Below, in pieces: positions 1-44,643 of a stretch of 64,000 bases of DNA. The notes under the pieces were generated by a model. It did not search any database, was not told the origin of the DNA, and worked only from the letters and a program-made list of their open reading frames with translations. A program made the translations under genes and the position numbers. Source of the stretch: Paraspadella gotoi (lineage: Eukaryota > Chaetognatha); contig CM119267.1 of assembly GCA_051294375.1 (NCBI GenBank), positions 17,464,937 to 17,528,936 of the forward strand. The letters run 5' to 3'. Every line of letters starts with the position of its first letter. Position 1 is the stretch's first letter.

Positions 1-116
1 ATAATTTTACTACTTAATACCCAATATTTACGAATCCTTCAACCTTTTTCAGTTTATCCTTTTCTCTTCTTCTCTTCCTACTTTCCTTTTCAGGAATCCT
101 TTTTTTAACCGTTCCC

Positions 117-248
117 TTTCTTTTCTCCTTTCCCTCTTCCTCCCTCTCTCCTTTTCTGCCTCTCACCTACTCTTTTCTTTTCTTTCTTTTCTCCTTTCCC
201 TCTTCCTCCCTCTCTCCTTTTCTGTCTCTCACCTTCTCTTTTCTTTTT
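117..248. repeat. two-copy 66-bp tandem repeat, pyrimidine-rich
   Basis: A pyrimidine-rich unit containing TTTTCTCCTTTCCCTCTTCC occurs at 121 and again at 187, a period of 66 bp, with two base differences further along the unit. Confidence 0.8.
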
Positions 249-331
249 CCTTTTCTGTCGCGTGAATGGATGAGCGAGAAAGACTCTCTCCCTTTTTTTC
301 TTTTCTTTTTTTTTCTTCTCTATTTTACGGA

Positions 332-592
332 NNNNNNNNNNNNNNNNNNNNNNNNNNNNNNNNNNNNNNNNNNNNNNNNNNNNNNNNNNNNNNNNNNNNN
401 NNNNNNNNNNNNNNNNNNNNNNNNNNNNNNNNNNNNNNNNNNNNNNNNNNNNNNNNNNNNNNNNNNNNNNNNNNNNNNNNNNNNNNNNNNNNNNNNNNNN
501 NNNNNNNNNNNNNNNNNNNNNNNNNNNNNNNNNNNNNNNNNNNNNNNNNNNNNNNNNNNNNNNNNNNNNNNNNNNNNNNNNNNNNNNNNNNN
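332..592. other. assembly gap (261 N)
   Basis: Run of N in a pyrimidine-rich region. Open frames that cross it are artefacts of the N run. Confidence 0.99.
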
Positions 593-680
593 CTTTGATT
601 ATTGCTTTTGTTTTATGTTTCTCATTTCATCTCCATCTCATTTTCATCCCCGCCCGCCGTCGACGCGAGGGGGAGTGGCG

Positions 681-965
681 NNNNNNNNNNNNNNNNNNNN
701 NNNNNNNNNNNNNNNNNNNNNNNNNNNNNNNNNNNNNNNNNNNNNNNNNNNNNNNNNNNNNNNNNNNNNNNNNNNNNNNNNNNNNNNNNNNNNNNNNNNN
801 NNNNNNNNNNNNNNNNNNNNNNNNNNNNNNNNNNNNNNNNNNNNNNNNNNNNNNNNNNNNNNNNNNNNNNNNNNNNNNNNNNNNNNNNNNNNNNNNNNNN
901 NNNNNNNNNNNNNNNNNNNNNNNNNNNNNNNNNNNNNNNNNNNNNNNNNNNNNNNNNNNNNNNNN
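681..965. other. assembly gap (285 N)
   Basis: Run of N. The left edge is a short CpG-rich stretch (646–680), so a GC-rich segment may be missing here. Confidence 0.99.
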
Positions 966-1252
966 ATAGAAGAGATGGAATAAATTTGCATTTGATAATA
1001 TCTTTGAAAAAAAAAATGCTTCGGCTGAGGTGTATATTTACATACGGCGAAAGAGCATCTTCTCTTATACTGTACCTATAGGTATTTAACATTTAACATT
1101 TAACAAAGCCACAGTTTTTCATTAAATATAGTAAAGTATCTAATGAACATGAAGAAGACATAAGAAGAAAGAAACTAAAGAGAAGAAAAGTGAAGGAGAA
1201 AAAACTTCACTGATTGCATCTGCAACTGGAATAATCGATACATTTGAAATGT

Positions 1253-1288
<36 letters not shown>

Positions 1289-1457
1289 NNNNNNNNNNNN
1301 NNNNNNNNNNNNNNNNNNNNNNNNNNNNNNNNNNNNNNNNNNNNNNNNNNNNNNNNNNNNNNNNNNNNNNNNNNNNNNNNNNNNNNNNNNNNNNNNNNNN
1401 NNNNNNNNNNNNNNNNNNNNNNNNNNNNNNNNNNNNNNNNNNNNNNNNNNNNNNNNN
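1289..1457. other. assembly gap (169 N)
   Basis: Run of N that interrupts an (AG)n microsatellite beginning at about 1254, so the gap was probably caused by the repeat. Confidence 0.99.
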
Positions 1458-2212
1458 AAAAAAAAGTGAGGGATTTTGCATTTCATGAATCTGATTGATT
1501 CCACGAGAGTGAATTTGACTAAACGATGAGGACGAAGGAGAGAGGGAAGAGGAGAGGGAGGAGGAAGGAGGAAGAATAAGGAGGAGGAAGAATAAAAGAA
1601 AAGAAGAAAGAAAATGGAGGATGATCAAAAAGAAGAAACAAAAAAAAAGAGGAAGGAGGAAGAAAAAGTTGGAGAGAAATGAAGAAGGAAAAGAAGGAGG
1701 AATAGAAGATAGAACAATATTGAGGAAAAAAATAGTTTAATAAAATAATTATATAATTGAATAAATAAATAAATAAATAAATGAATGAATGAATGAAAAA
1801 AGTGAGGAAGTTGAAAGAAGAGAAGAAAGGAGGAAAAGGGAGAGACAGGCAATAAAAAGTTAAAGAATGAGAGAAGAAAAAGGAGGAAGCAAAAGGAAGA
1901 AGAAAAAAAAACAAGGAGACGAGAACAACGACCGACGACGACGACGGACGACGACGACGCACGACCTCTTAGAAGTAATCGAGTGGCGACTTAACTTTTT
2001 CTTCTTCGTTTCCTCGGATTTTTTTTTTTTGTTTCGTCCTTTTGCAAAACTTTTACAGAATGCATAAATGCCATTGAGAATAACACTAGAGGATTGGAGA
2101 CAGATTTCTCATTGTTTAAATTTTGCCTATTGAAAAGATGGCGGTCCTTTCTTCAGCAGCTATTTTCTTGTTTGACGAGGTCTTTAAACATGGATCATAT
2201 TAAAAGTCATGG

Positions 2213-2245
2213 TGACTGGGTGACCTGCGGTGACCTGCGTGACCT
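2213..2245 (+). promoter_or_regulatory. cluster of TGACCT nuclear-receptor half-sites
   Basis: Three exact TGACCT hexamers start at 2221, 2231 and 2240, and a related TGACTG starts at 2213. Spacers between the exact copies are 4 and 3 bases, giving direct repeats of the DR4 and DR3 type. TGACCT is the complement of AGGTCA, the half-site bound by many nuclear receptors. The cluster lies about 3 kb upstream of the NALCN start codon. A regulatory role is inference only. Confidence 0.35.
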
Positions 2246-2504
2246 GGGTTACACCTGGGATATCAGCTGTGTGAAAACTAGAAAAACAGTCACGGTGAAG
2301 TTTTCGCGGAAGAGGGCAAACGAAGCATTCGTTACCCATGACATCAAATCATTCAGTTATCCAGCACCGCCCTCTTGTGAAGCGTCTCTTAGGCAGGAAA
2401 CTGGCATCAAGGCGCGACCTGTAAGGAGTACGCACGCAAAATGCACGCGCATATTGCGTGTTTCGATCGTCGCGAGCGCACGTAAAAAGCGAAAGAGAAA
2501 TGAA

Positions 2505-2505
2505 G

Positions 2506-2561
<56 letters not shown>

Positions 2562-2581
2562 GAGAGAGAGAGAGAGAGGAG

Positions 2582-2608
<27 letters not shown>
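2505..2608. repeat. (AG)n microsatellite
   Basis: Slightly interrupted (AG)n tract. It creates spurious Arg-Glu and Ser-Leu open frames on both strands. Confidence 0.95.
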
Positions 2609-2612
<4 letters not shown>

Positions 2613-3087
2613 TTCCGAAGTCAACTCAAGCAGAAGTTCAGCGTCTTGCCTCATTTCAATATTAAACGATTCACTTATTCATTTTAAAATCAATTTATTG
2701 CATAAATTGGATTTTATGCAGCTGACTGTTTTGCAGCGGAGAGAGTGGCGGAAGCAGTATTGCGGAGAAGAGCCGACGAGCGCAGAGAGAGATGAGACGA
2801 GAGACAGAGAGGAGACGAGGAGAGAGAGAGGAGAGGGAAAGAATATGAAATAAGGAGACACGGGAGAAAGAGGAGGTGAAACTTTTTTCAATTTTTTATA
2901 AATCATTCACAATAAGCTAGAAAGTATTCTTCTCAAATATATAAATTTAATTAATTATTATTTTAAATACAACATTCATCAACATAAAAGTTAGCCTACA
3001 GATAGTAATTTTTATTAGTGTCTGACACTGATCTCTTTGCAACTTCATCGTTCCGATCTCTTTAGTGAATTTCTAAAATTCAGGAAA

Positions 3088-3201
3088 ATGAGAAAAAAAA
3101 AGAGCAACCCTTTCGTCGCCGCCGCTGTCATCGCCGCGGTTGCCGCCGCCGCAGCCAGTCTCGGCGAAGCAGCGGCCGAAGATCTCGATATCTATTTATG
3201 A
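3088..3201 (+). CDS. tiny Ala-rich ORF, 37 codons (doubtful)
   Basis: An ATG-to-TGA frame with a basic start (MRKKKSNPF), an Ala/Val-rich middle and an acidic end (EDLDIYL). The profile resembles a signal peptide followed by a short tail. The GC-rich core is built from GCC triplets, so it may be just an expanded trinucleotide repeat. No splice sites or homology support it, and I recognise no family. It may mark a CpG-rich upstream region. Confidence 0.15.
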   Translation: MRKKKSNPFVAAAVIAAVAAAAASLGEAAAEDLDIYL

Positions 3202-3798
3202 ATCAGTGGAAAACTACTCTAATGCATACTGATACACCTTAAACCGGCGTTCGAGGCTTCTCGCCAGCTTATCCCTCTCCCGGGATATTTACAATCTTTT
3301 TTTTTCATATTTTTTTAAAAAAAGTTTATTTTTATCCATTTCATCATAACTTAAATTTTATTTCGTGGAATTTATTATACGAAAAGGTGTCAAGTAATTT
3401 AAAATAAAACAGGATTTTGGAATAATAGCATAACTGTCAGTGCTTGTTCGAATTTTTCAACGTATTTCAAATTTGTTGTATAAATAATTTTTAGGCCGTT
3501 AGAGGTTATCCTTTTTTTCAATCGTGTAGTAAATCAAAATAAATAGAGCGTCTTGCATTGAAAATAAGGGAAAACATTGGGGTTTTGCAGTGAAAGATGC
3601 AAAAAGAATAAAAGAAAAAGGAAAATGCGTTGCATCGAGGAAGAGAAGCGACAAGAGGGCGAACTAGTAAAAGGTAGGAGGGTGGAGTCGGGAAAGATCT
3701 AATTAATTTTCAACCTCGCTTTTGTCATGTTAATTCGGGCGGGAATGACGTCTCATTTGCATACGAGGGGACGGACGGAGCGGGATACGAGGAGACGG

Positions 3799-3954
<156 letters not shown>

Positions 3955-4065
3955 AAACGTGAATTTTTGACCCGCAGTTCTTAAGGTTGACTACACGTAA
4001 GCAACCTCATGAGGTTTCAAATGCAAACGACGTCACTAAGACTCACTATTGAAGTCGTGAGAGTC

Positions 4066-4070
<5 letters not shown>

Positions 4071-4142
<72 letters not shown>
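4071..4142. repeat. (TC)n microsatellite
   Basis: Nearly perfect (TC)n. It lies about 120 bp from an (AG)n tract of opposite sense at 3799–3952, so the two could pair as a hairpin. Confidence 0.95.
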
Positions 4143-4144
<2 letters not shown>

Positions 4145-4236
4145 CCGGATTTCAGTTTAGTTTTCTTCAATATGATAATTACATGGAAAGGGCATTCGAC
4201 GATCGACGACGACGACCGATTGAAACGGCGACCATC

Positions 4237-4295
4237 GTCGTGTCGTCGTCGTCGTCGTCGTCGTGTCCGTCGTCGTCGTCGTCGTCGTCGTCGTT
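4237..4295. repeat. (GTC)n trinucleotide repeat
   Basis: Run of TCG/GTC triplets, preceded by a GAC-type run at 4199–4215. Confidence 0.9.
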
Positions 4296-4703
4296 TGCGG
4301 CTGCAGAAGAATAATCAACAAATTCATCTCGTTTTCAAGTCCGTGAATTGATTAGATTATTGATTAAGAACATTTCCAGTCTTGCATTTCAAAGTAAGAC
4401 GGTGGAAAGACGGTTTGGGGGGGGGGATGTTTGAGAAGGGGGGGGAAATGATAAGAAGCGGGTGGAGGAAAGAGTGGGAAGATAAAGCGACGTTCAGTGT
4501 TGGGGGGGGAGGGCGAGTGGATGTGGGGGTCATTGAAACGGTGAGAAAATGACTCGAGGAGTGAAAAAAAGAAGATTTCACTCGTGACTCCATCGTCGCG
4601 GGAAGTGAATCTTAGTGAATCGTGACTCGGAGGCGAACGTGAGTCAAATGCGAAGAGAAATATCTCCTTCACAATGAGTCTGAGTTTTTTTTTTATTTCG
4701 CGT

Positions 4704-4798
4704 TGGAATGATGAGGTAGATAGGATAGGATAGATGGATAAGGATAGGATAGGATAGGATAAGTAGGATAGGATAGATAAGGATAGGAAAGGATAGGT
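4704..4798. repeat. (GGATA)n repeat
   Basis: Pentanucleotide GGATA units with variants. Confidence 0.85.
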
Positions 4799-5238
4799 TT
4801 GTGAAAAATACTTTTCGAGTGTAATAACGTCATATATAACGACAGTCAATCGCGGGCCTACCTGTGAATTTTATATTGTATTTTCACAAAAAAAATTCGA
4901 TGAGAGACGATCGATCGTTTTTCGGTGCCGACAGATGGCGAGAGAATACATCGATCAATTTCCGATGTTTACAAACTCATCCTTTTCACGTTTACATAAT
5001 CGGGTTTTCTTTAAACTTTTTTTTTTCAGTTCACAATCACAAAAATTTTAAAACGAACTTTCGCTTCGACGGAGGCGATCGAGATTCAACTACACTAAAA
5101 GTACGAAGACCGAAAAGTCTCCATATGACGACGACGTCTCTTTGAGTGTCAGTCCGTTGGTCCTCATATTGAAGAACCAATCCGTATCGATCGTTCGTTA
5201 TTCGTCCAAGAACAATACAACTCCGTTTTTTTAAAAAA

Positions 5239-27751
<22,513 letters not shown>

Positions 27752-27868
27752 GGAGGAGAAGGGAGGGAGAGAGTTGGATGGGATGAGATTGGAGATAAAG
27801 AAGGCAAAACTATATAGTGTTTATTGCTTTATTGCTTTAAATAATCGCTGGATTGATTGTTTCGAAAA

Positions 27869-27874
27869 AATAAA
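27869..27874 (+). terminator. candidate NALCN poly(A) signal AATAAA
   Basis: AATAAA lies 118 bases downstream of the NALCN stop codon. It is the first canonical signal after the stop. Confidence 0.45.
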
Positions 27875-28656
27875 AACAAAAACAAAATGCTTTTGCCGAA
27901 GAAAATTGTTTATATTGTACCCCGCTTTGTTGAAAACATTTAGATGTCAATATATGTTTTTTTTAAATTTTACGATGTCTTTTGTTTTTCATGCTTCGTC
28001 ACACAGAGTCATCACTCGCTGTTCTCAGTCAAAAACAAAAGATAATTGTAACAATAAGAAAAATAATACGTAAAAACGAGTGTGTAAAAAATAGTTACGA
28101 CTTGGGTCTAACTTAAAAAAAAAACAAACTATTTAGGCCTAAAGGGTCATTTTTAATTACATATTGGAACTTTAATACTTTAAGTGGCTTCGTTCATTAT
28201 TTACTGATCGGGAAAAATTCTTGATCGGGAAAGATTTCTTGAGTCATCGATTTCAAAATGATTGCCACCGACGACGACGACGACGACGACGAAGTCGACG
28301 ACGACGACGGCTGCATTATTGAATCGCAGTGCTTCAAATTAGAATTGCTGATTTTCTTTTTCCTCAAGAAGATTGGAATATCGTTTGAGTTTCGATTTTT
28401 CAGGCCCGACCTTCGTTCGACCCTCTTATCCGCTTTTCCTCTTATCTCGTATTAATTCCCGCTTTTCTGTTTAAATTTCACTGTTTTATTTTATTTTTTT
28501 CCGCAGTGGGTTTACAAGCACTTTTTTTGGGGTTAAAGTTGTTTTTGGTTTACGATCTCTTTCCTCTTTTTTCCTCTCGCTCTCTATTTGTTTCTCTTTC
28601 CACTATCTGCGAGACAGTGTAGGAGGAAGCAGCCTGTAAAATGATTATGCTGGCAG

Positions 28657-28658
<2 letters not shown>

Positions 28659-28717
<59 letters not shown>
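28659..28717. repeat. (AG)n microsatellite
   Basis: (AG)n about 215 bases upstream of the start codon of the small membrane-protein gene. Confidence 0.95.
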
Positions 28718-28722
<5 letters not shown>

Positions 28723-28931
28723 AAACAGAAAGCTTGAAGAAATCGATCTAAAAAAAAAAAAAGCTCTCGCTCTCTCGCGTACTCCCTCAGTGTCAAATCC
28801 GACCATTAAACAAAAATGCTGTGGATTTCCGGAAACGCCGGCATAACTGTGCTGAACAACTTGAAACTTTGTCGAGTTTCGTTTTGATTTTAAGACAAAA
28901 AACTGAAACGAAAGCCTATACGAAAAAAAAA

Positions 28932-28988
28932 ATGGTGGATACGAAATTCGCCAAATCGGCGAATGGAATTCTCATGCTCTTCACGATT
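28932..28988 (+). CDS. small membrane-protein exon 1
   Basis: MVDTKFAKSANGILMLFTI. The donor ATT|GTGAGTA is close to ideal. An upstream in-frame ATG at 28821 is possible but lies in less coding-like sequence. Confidence 0.68.
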
Positions 28989-29898
28989 GTGAGTAGATTG
29001 TTCAATGTTCATTAACATGTCAATTAAGTATGGAAAGAATAGAGTCAACTTTTTTGCTAAATAGTGATTTCACAGTAATATTTAATAGTAACAACCGATT
29101 CCGAGCTCTGGTAGCACAGGCCATTTCCCTAAAAATATTTTTCCTCACTTTTTTCGACCCACGTCACGGTGAAGTGGTGAATTCGTAATTGACACAGTTT
29201 CGATTGTCGTTGTTGTCCTTTCATCAGATGAGCTTCCGCACGTCAGTCTTGTACGAACACTTGCCGTGTGCTCGTGTAGCCGCATATCTCTACAAGTCTT
29301 CCTGTTCAGGTGGCGTCCGCTCTCATCATCGGTCTCCTTGGCGACGGCCAAGCGGTCGACATCCGCAAAGGATTCGGCGCCTTCTTGCTCGCCGCCTGTT
29401 GCATCGTGCTCATCCTTATCTGCATCTACTACGCTGCGCTTTTGTTTAAAAAGATAACCGACTTTCGACTGGTGAGAGTTTGGGTTGGGAGAGCGAAGGA
29501 GAAAAACAAAATAACACTTATTTTCGAAGGAAATAAATTTTTAATTTCTACGCCTTTGCACGAATTTGTTCGCAAGCGTAATTTATGAGTTATTCATTAT
29601 TGTATCGTTTCCTTTCTTTTTCGTTGTTACAGAGATTAGAATTACAAAGTTTTAGAGTTTTTATATTGAATATATATATATATAAACTCTAAAACTTTGT
29701 AATTCTAATCTCTCTAGAGAGAGAGAGAGAGAGTTATATATATATATATATATAGAGAGAGAGTTATTCATTTAAGCCGATTTATAATTAATTTAACCTT
29801 TTCATTACCAATTACGTGCTCATTATCAATATTTTTATTTATTTATTTATTATTTATATATTATTTATTTATTTATTTATTTAATTATTTAATTATTT

Positions 29899-29931
<33 letters not shown>

Positions 29932-29942
29932 TATTTCTTTTT

Positions 29943-29981
<39 letters not shown>

Positions 29982-30483
29982 TATTTCTTTTTTTTATTTA
30001 TTTATTTATTTATTTATTTATATTTCTTTTTTATTTTTTTTATTTATTTATTTTTTATTTCTTTTTTTTATTTATTTATTTATTTATTTTTTTATTTATT
30101 TATTTATTTTTTTATTTATTTATTTTTTTAATTTATTTATTTATTTTTTATTTATTTATTTATTTTTTATTTATTTATTTTTTATTTATTTATTTTTTTA
30201 TTTATTTATTTTTTATTTATTTATTTCATAAAAAAGGAATTGATTCTCCTCTTTGTCTGCGCACTCCTCAACATCGTGGCTTTGGTCGTTTGCGGAATCT
30301 ACACCGGCAGATGGACGAAGATCCAAGTCGTTCTGGTAAAGTCTGCAATGGCAATGGTTCAGTATCGACCACACTTGGATAGAATTTTAAAAAAAGTTTT
30401 CTCTTGTTCAGACTCTGCAGGAGCTGACGTCAGCGGCGCTGGTCGTTCTCATTCTCTTACGACTCGGATTTATTCACAATTGA
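28932..30483 (+). CDS. small four-helix membrane protein, complete 4-exon gene (28932–28988, 29310–29471, 30237–30335, 30412–30483)
   Basis: Four phase-0 exons give 129 residues with four hydrophobic helices. TM1 is GILMLFTIVASALIIGLL, split by intron 1. TM2 is FLLAACCIVLILICIYYAA. TM3 is LLFVCALLNIVALVVCGIY. TM4 is SAALVVLILLRLGFI. Short hydrophilic loops join them, and the protein ends FIHN. This size and topology resemble MARVEL-type or small tetraspan proteins of vesicles and junctions, but no diagnostic motif lets me name a family. All donors and acceptors are canonical. It lies 1.2 kb downstream of NALCN on the same strand and tail to tail with the SLC22-like gene. Intron 2 contains a perfect hairpin and a long TTTA-rich tract. 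Confidence 0.72.
29310..29471 (+). CDS. small membrane-protein exon 2
   Basis: VASALIIGLLGDGQAVD, then RKGFGAFLLAACC… and KKITDFRL. The acceptor is CTGTTCAG and the donor CTG|GTGAGA. Confidence 0.8.
29631..29713. repeat. perfect hairpin, 30-bp arms, 23-bp AT loop
   Basis: Arms 29631–29660 and 29684–29713 are exact reverse complements around a TATATA-rich loop. An (AG)n then (TA)n tract follows. It lies in intron 2 of the small membrane-protein gene. Confidence 0.9.
29826..30230. repeat. (TTTA)n-rich tract
   Basis: Some 400 bases of TTTA units with longer T runs. It reaches to within a few bases of the exon 3 acceptor, where it serves as a very long pyrimidine-rich tract. Confidence 0.95.
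30237..30335 (+). CDS. small membrane-protein exon 3
   Basis: ELILLFVCALLNIVALVVCG then IYTGRWTKIQVVL. The donor is CTG|GTAAAG. Confidence 0.78.
30412..30483 (+). CDS. small membrane-protein exon 4 and stop
   Basis: TLQELTSAALVVLILLRLGF then IHN and TGA. The acceptor is CTTGTTCAG. Confidence 0.75.
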   Translation, partial: TLQELTSAALVVLILLRLGFIHN

Positions 30484-30695
30484 CTCTTGTTGAATTTCAC
30501 TCTCCAATCACTCATCATTTCCGACTTTTGAAATTTACATAAAATTTGGTGTAACATCGTTTGTTGTTTCTCTAGTGTTGAAAATGTGGCCGAGATTTTT
30601 CAGTCAAATTATTTCTAAAAAACTAAAATACTCTGTTCTCATAATATCGTCCGGTTTTACGGACGTCCAGTCCTTCACTCATTGCGTTTATCGTA

Positions 30696-30701
30696 AATAA
30701 A
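30696..30701 (+). terminator. candidate poly(A) signal AATAAA
   Basis: Canonical hexamer 213 bases after the stop of the small membrane-protein gene. Confidence 0.45.
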
Positions 30702-31172
30702 CAATTATTTATATTTGTCAACCGAATACGTATAAAACATAACATACGTGGCATTGGCATAAATAAGCAGCCTCATAGTCTCGTTTTTTTTTATCTGTAT
30801 GCAATATTAATGAATCAGATTTAAATATTAGATAATTAACCGAAGGCAAATGTTTTTTGATGCGAAGAAAGTTTTGGAAACGGAACTGAAAAATATAATA
30901 ACAGATATTATTGTTCAGAAATATTACATTCAGATGCGCTATAAAATTCAGCGTTAATCAAAAGATTATAATTAAAATAATTTATAAAATGACCTTCGTC
31001 ATCTTTCGGAATAATCCGAGTTCTCTGTACAAGGTTTGGGCGGGTGGAGAGTAACAATCAAAATGAAATACATTTACAGGGTTTATCTTACAACTTTATA
31101 ATATTTTAACAACAAATAAACTCATAGAATGGTAAATCGAACAGGAAGGAAAAAGTTGCTTCGATTTAGCTG

Positions 31173-41537
<10,365 letters not shown>

Positions 41538-42301
41538 TTTTTCGATTTTTTTTTTTAAACAGTCTCTGGATGTTATTTTTTGTTGCGATGGGCAACCAAC
41601 GCTTCTTGGGTTCAGATAAAGTTTCTTTTTCGAAACCGTGTGGAACGGGAATCGAGCGAAGTTATTGAAAATTTCTCACGTCTTAATTTTTTCTTTTATG
41701 TTTACCTTTTATCTAGTAAACAAACAAACAAAATATTTACTTTACATTACATGAGTCGAATTTTTGTCAGTTTAGATCTTTTTATTGGGTAAAATAATTC
41801 AAAATCGCCCCCCCCCAAAAAAAAAAAATAGGTAGAAAATTTTAGTTTTAGATGAATAAAAATAGAATATAAATATGGAAGAAAAAAATACAAAAGAATA
41901 GATTATTAAAAGTCAATATTAATTACTGAAATATAAAAATGTAAATGAAAATAAAATAAACAATCGCAATTTTTCAAGCCCTTCAATAAATATTTTGAAT
42001 GCCGTTTACTCCCTCGCTTTATTTTGATTTGTTAAGTTTACGTTTAAAAACTTTATATCTCATTTACTTTACTTAAATAAATTAGTATTCTTGAGTCGTT
42101 GGATATCGCGAATGCCATTCCCAAAAAAAGGACTCATTATTTCGGGTCGTCGATCCCGCCGAGTTAAAGAAACCGCGAGGGACGAGAAAGATATTTAATT
42201 ATCTCCGGAAATTTAATAATTACAGATTGAGTTCTTGGTCACCGAGTCGACTGTCCTTCGTTCCGTCCTTGACTCTCTCTCTCTTCTCTCTCTCTCTCTT
42301 C

Positions 42302-42344
<43 letters not shown>

Positions 42345-42361
42345 CTTTCTTTCTTTCTTTC

Positions 42362-42420
<59 letters not shown>

Positions 42421-43690
42421 CTTTTGCTCTCTCCCCTTTACATGGGTACCGACCTCCGGAAGTTATAATATTCTATAACATAAAATATATATAATGTATT
42501 ATACGTAATATATAATTCAATATTCAAGATTGTAAAATCAATGGCATTATCCTTTATTATCCATTATCTTTCTGTTTTTATTTTTTTAGTAAAATCCATT
42601 GCATTAAAAATATTTGTCGCTGCCAAAGCTTTCAATAGGTTTTGATTTTACTACGTAGCAACGGAGAAAAAGCGATAAACAATATCATATTTTTTTTAAA
42701 ATCGGGTTTTATTTCAATGACAGATTGTTTAAATGAAAAGAAAAAAAATATCGTCAATATTATTTTTTCTTAAAAATCTTCGAAAATATTATTAAATTTT
42801 TTTCATTTGTAAAATCTTTTGCGCCTTAGGGTTAATTTTTTTTTTTCAGAGGTTTGAAGGATGAAAAGTTGAGATTTCCCGACGCATCGATGATGTGAAC
42901 TTTTCGACATAATTTTTCGCCGCTGTCGCCGCCACCGCCTCCGCAGGGAGCGCAGCCTCCTCCGCCGCCGCCTCCTCCGCCGCCACCATCTTCCAACGAG
43001 GTCACCGTTATATGCTGCTTCGTTACCGTCGATCTATCGATCTCAGTTATTTTATTGTTTTGTCATTCTACGCGCGGAATTGACAATTCTGCGTCACAAA
43101 GAAAATTTAAGGCGACGAAGGGGATGACCACGATGAAGAAGACGATGATGACGACGCTTCTGCGGAGATGACGACTACTGCGGTGGCGCTATTTAAAATT
43201 ATTAAGATGTTCTGACGTAATGACTTGGCTTGATTTAAATTTATTGACGAAAGAAATTTTCGATGACGATGACGAAAACAGGAATGCATCAAGGTCGAGA
43301 CCGGGTTGAAGCGGAACGAGTTTTGCTTTTCCATTACGCGAAACTATTGTCATGTAATTATTTTGTTAAATAATTCGCAGCAATTCCTTTTAGCTTACAG
43401 CATGTATCATATAGCCTTCAAATACCGGCGCGAGAATACAATTAGCTATAAGCGGGCGACTTTGATTAAATACCCGAAAATTATGGCAGTTTCTGGAAAT
43501 TGGCAAAGGTCAATCCCAAAAATTGACGAGGAAAAAAAATGTCAAGAAAGATTCTTTTTTCATTGAAGGGTAATGGTCTAATCTAATCAGTGAATCTTCA
43601 TTCCTCTTCTTGAAAAAATATTTTAAATCCAATTGTTCTTAATTGGTCTTCACTTTTTCCTCCTCTACCCCCCTCCCACAGACGCAAATC
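41538..43690. other. upstream region of the SLC22-like gene, no further gene seen
   Basis: AT-rich DNA plus the TTTC array. A GC-rich CCG/TCC cluster at about 42918–42992 is the only CpG-rich spot and might be promoter-related or just a trinucleotide repeat. No coding region is convincing. Confidence 0.4.
42272..42425. repeat. (TC)n followed by (TTTC)n microsatellite
   Basis: Long CTTT array about 740 bases upstream of the SLC22-like start; duplicated at 55200–55370. Confidence 0.96.
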
Positions 43691-43831
43691 AAGTTTCAGC
43701 ATTCCGACCGCGAAAAAAATTCCTACATCTCCGTTACCCTTGCCTACCGAGTACACAGACCATAGTTTCACATCCGACCACGGAAAAAATTCCTACCATC
43801 TCCGTTACCTTCTACCTAATTGCTCTTGGAT
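43691..43831. repeat. two-copy 71-bp tandem repeat
   Basis: GACCGCGAAAAAAATTCCTA near 43706 recurs as GACCACGGAAAAAATTCCTA near 43776, followed in both by the same CATCTCCGTTACC. Confidence 0.7.
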
Positions 43832-44586
43832 CTAGCGCATCCACCACCAACTCTGTTTCATTACTTTGATTAAATAAAAATTATTTGTAACAGCCGCAGA
43901 GTTAATTCTTATTTGAGTCTTTGACTTTTAATTCTTTATTTTAAAGAAAAAATGTCAAATATTTTTTTTCTTAATCACCAATCCTCATTCATCGTGTAAC
44001 TATTTTAGCCAATAAAAAAAAGGTTTTATGTGGAAAATATTTGTATGTTAAAAAAGATTTCAGTTTATTATCTATTACTACATATGTAAATAGAATTAAT
44101 ATTAGTTTTGAGATGCTTCGTTTTTCATTTCAAAATGGCTTATTCTGACTTTTTTGAAGCGACGACCGGAATCTTAACGCATTTTTAAATGTTTATTTAT
44201 ATTGAATTGTTGAAAAACAAACACGCACAAGACAAAACAATTCTAACAAGAACGGGTTATTCAAATGATTCCGTTGCAGTGACTGCCTTATGCACGTATT
44301 TATCATAAGATGGACAAGACATTGACGTGACATGACATGATTGACTGAATGAGCGTCAAACGATTTGATGCGAATTACGACAAAAAAGTAAGATAATAAT
44401 AATTAAATAAATAATAAATAAATAAATAATAATAATTTATTATACAACATCGATTACATTAAAGATCTCTCTCTCTGCTTACATCAATTTCTTTTCCCTC
44501 TACCTTCCTCTCTCTCTCTGCCCAACTTTAACTTTTCCTCACATACTGACCACTATCCTATTCATTCCTTTGTTGGAAAACTTTTA

Positions 44587-44643
<57 letters not shown>

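Larger units (their letters stand above)
966..2500. other. intergenic, no gene seen
   Basis: AT-rich and purine-rich DNA with a short run of AAAT/AATG units at about 1760–1795 and GAC-type triplets at 1920–1965. Open frames here are low-complexity and show no recognisable protein family. Confidence 0.5.

Noticed and set aside
266-1628. Open frames spanning the N gaps at the left end
   Set aside because: They consist mostly of unknown residues and pyrimidine-rich flanks, so there is no evidence of coding.
2458-2853. Long Arg-Glu (and antisense Ser-Leu) open frames
   Set aside because: They are translations of (AG)n/(TC)n microsatellites. The same applies at 3725–3984, 8408–9013, 14534–14779, 19782–20054, 47474–47791 and 56744–57790.
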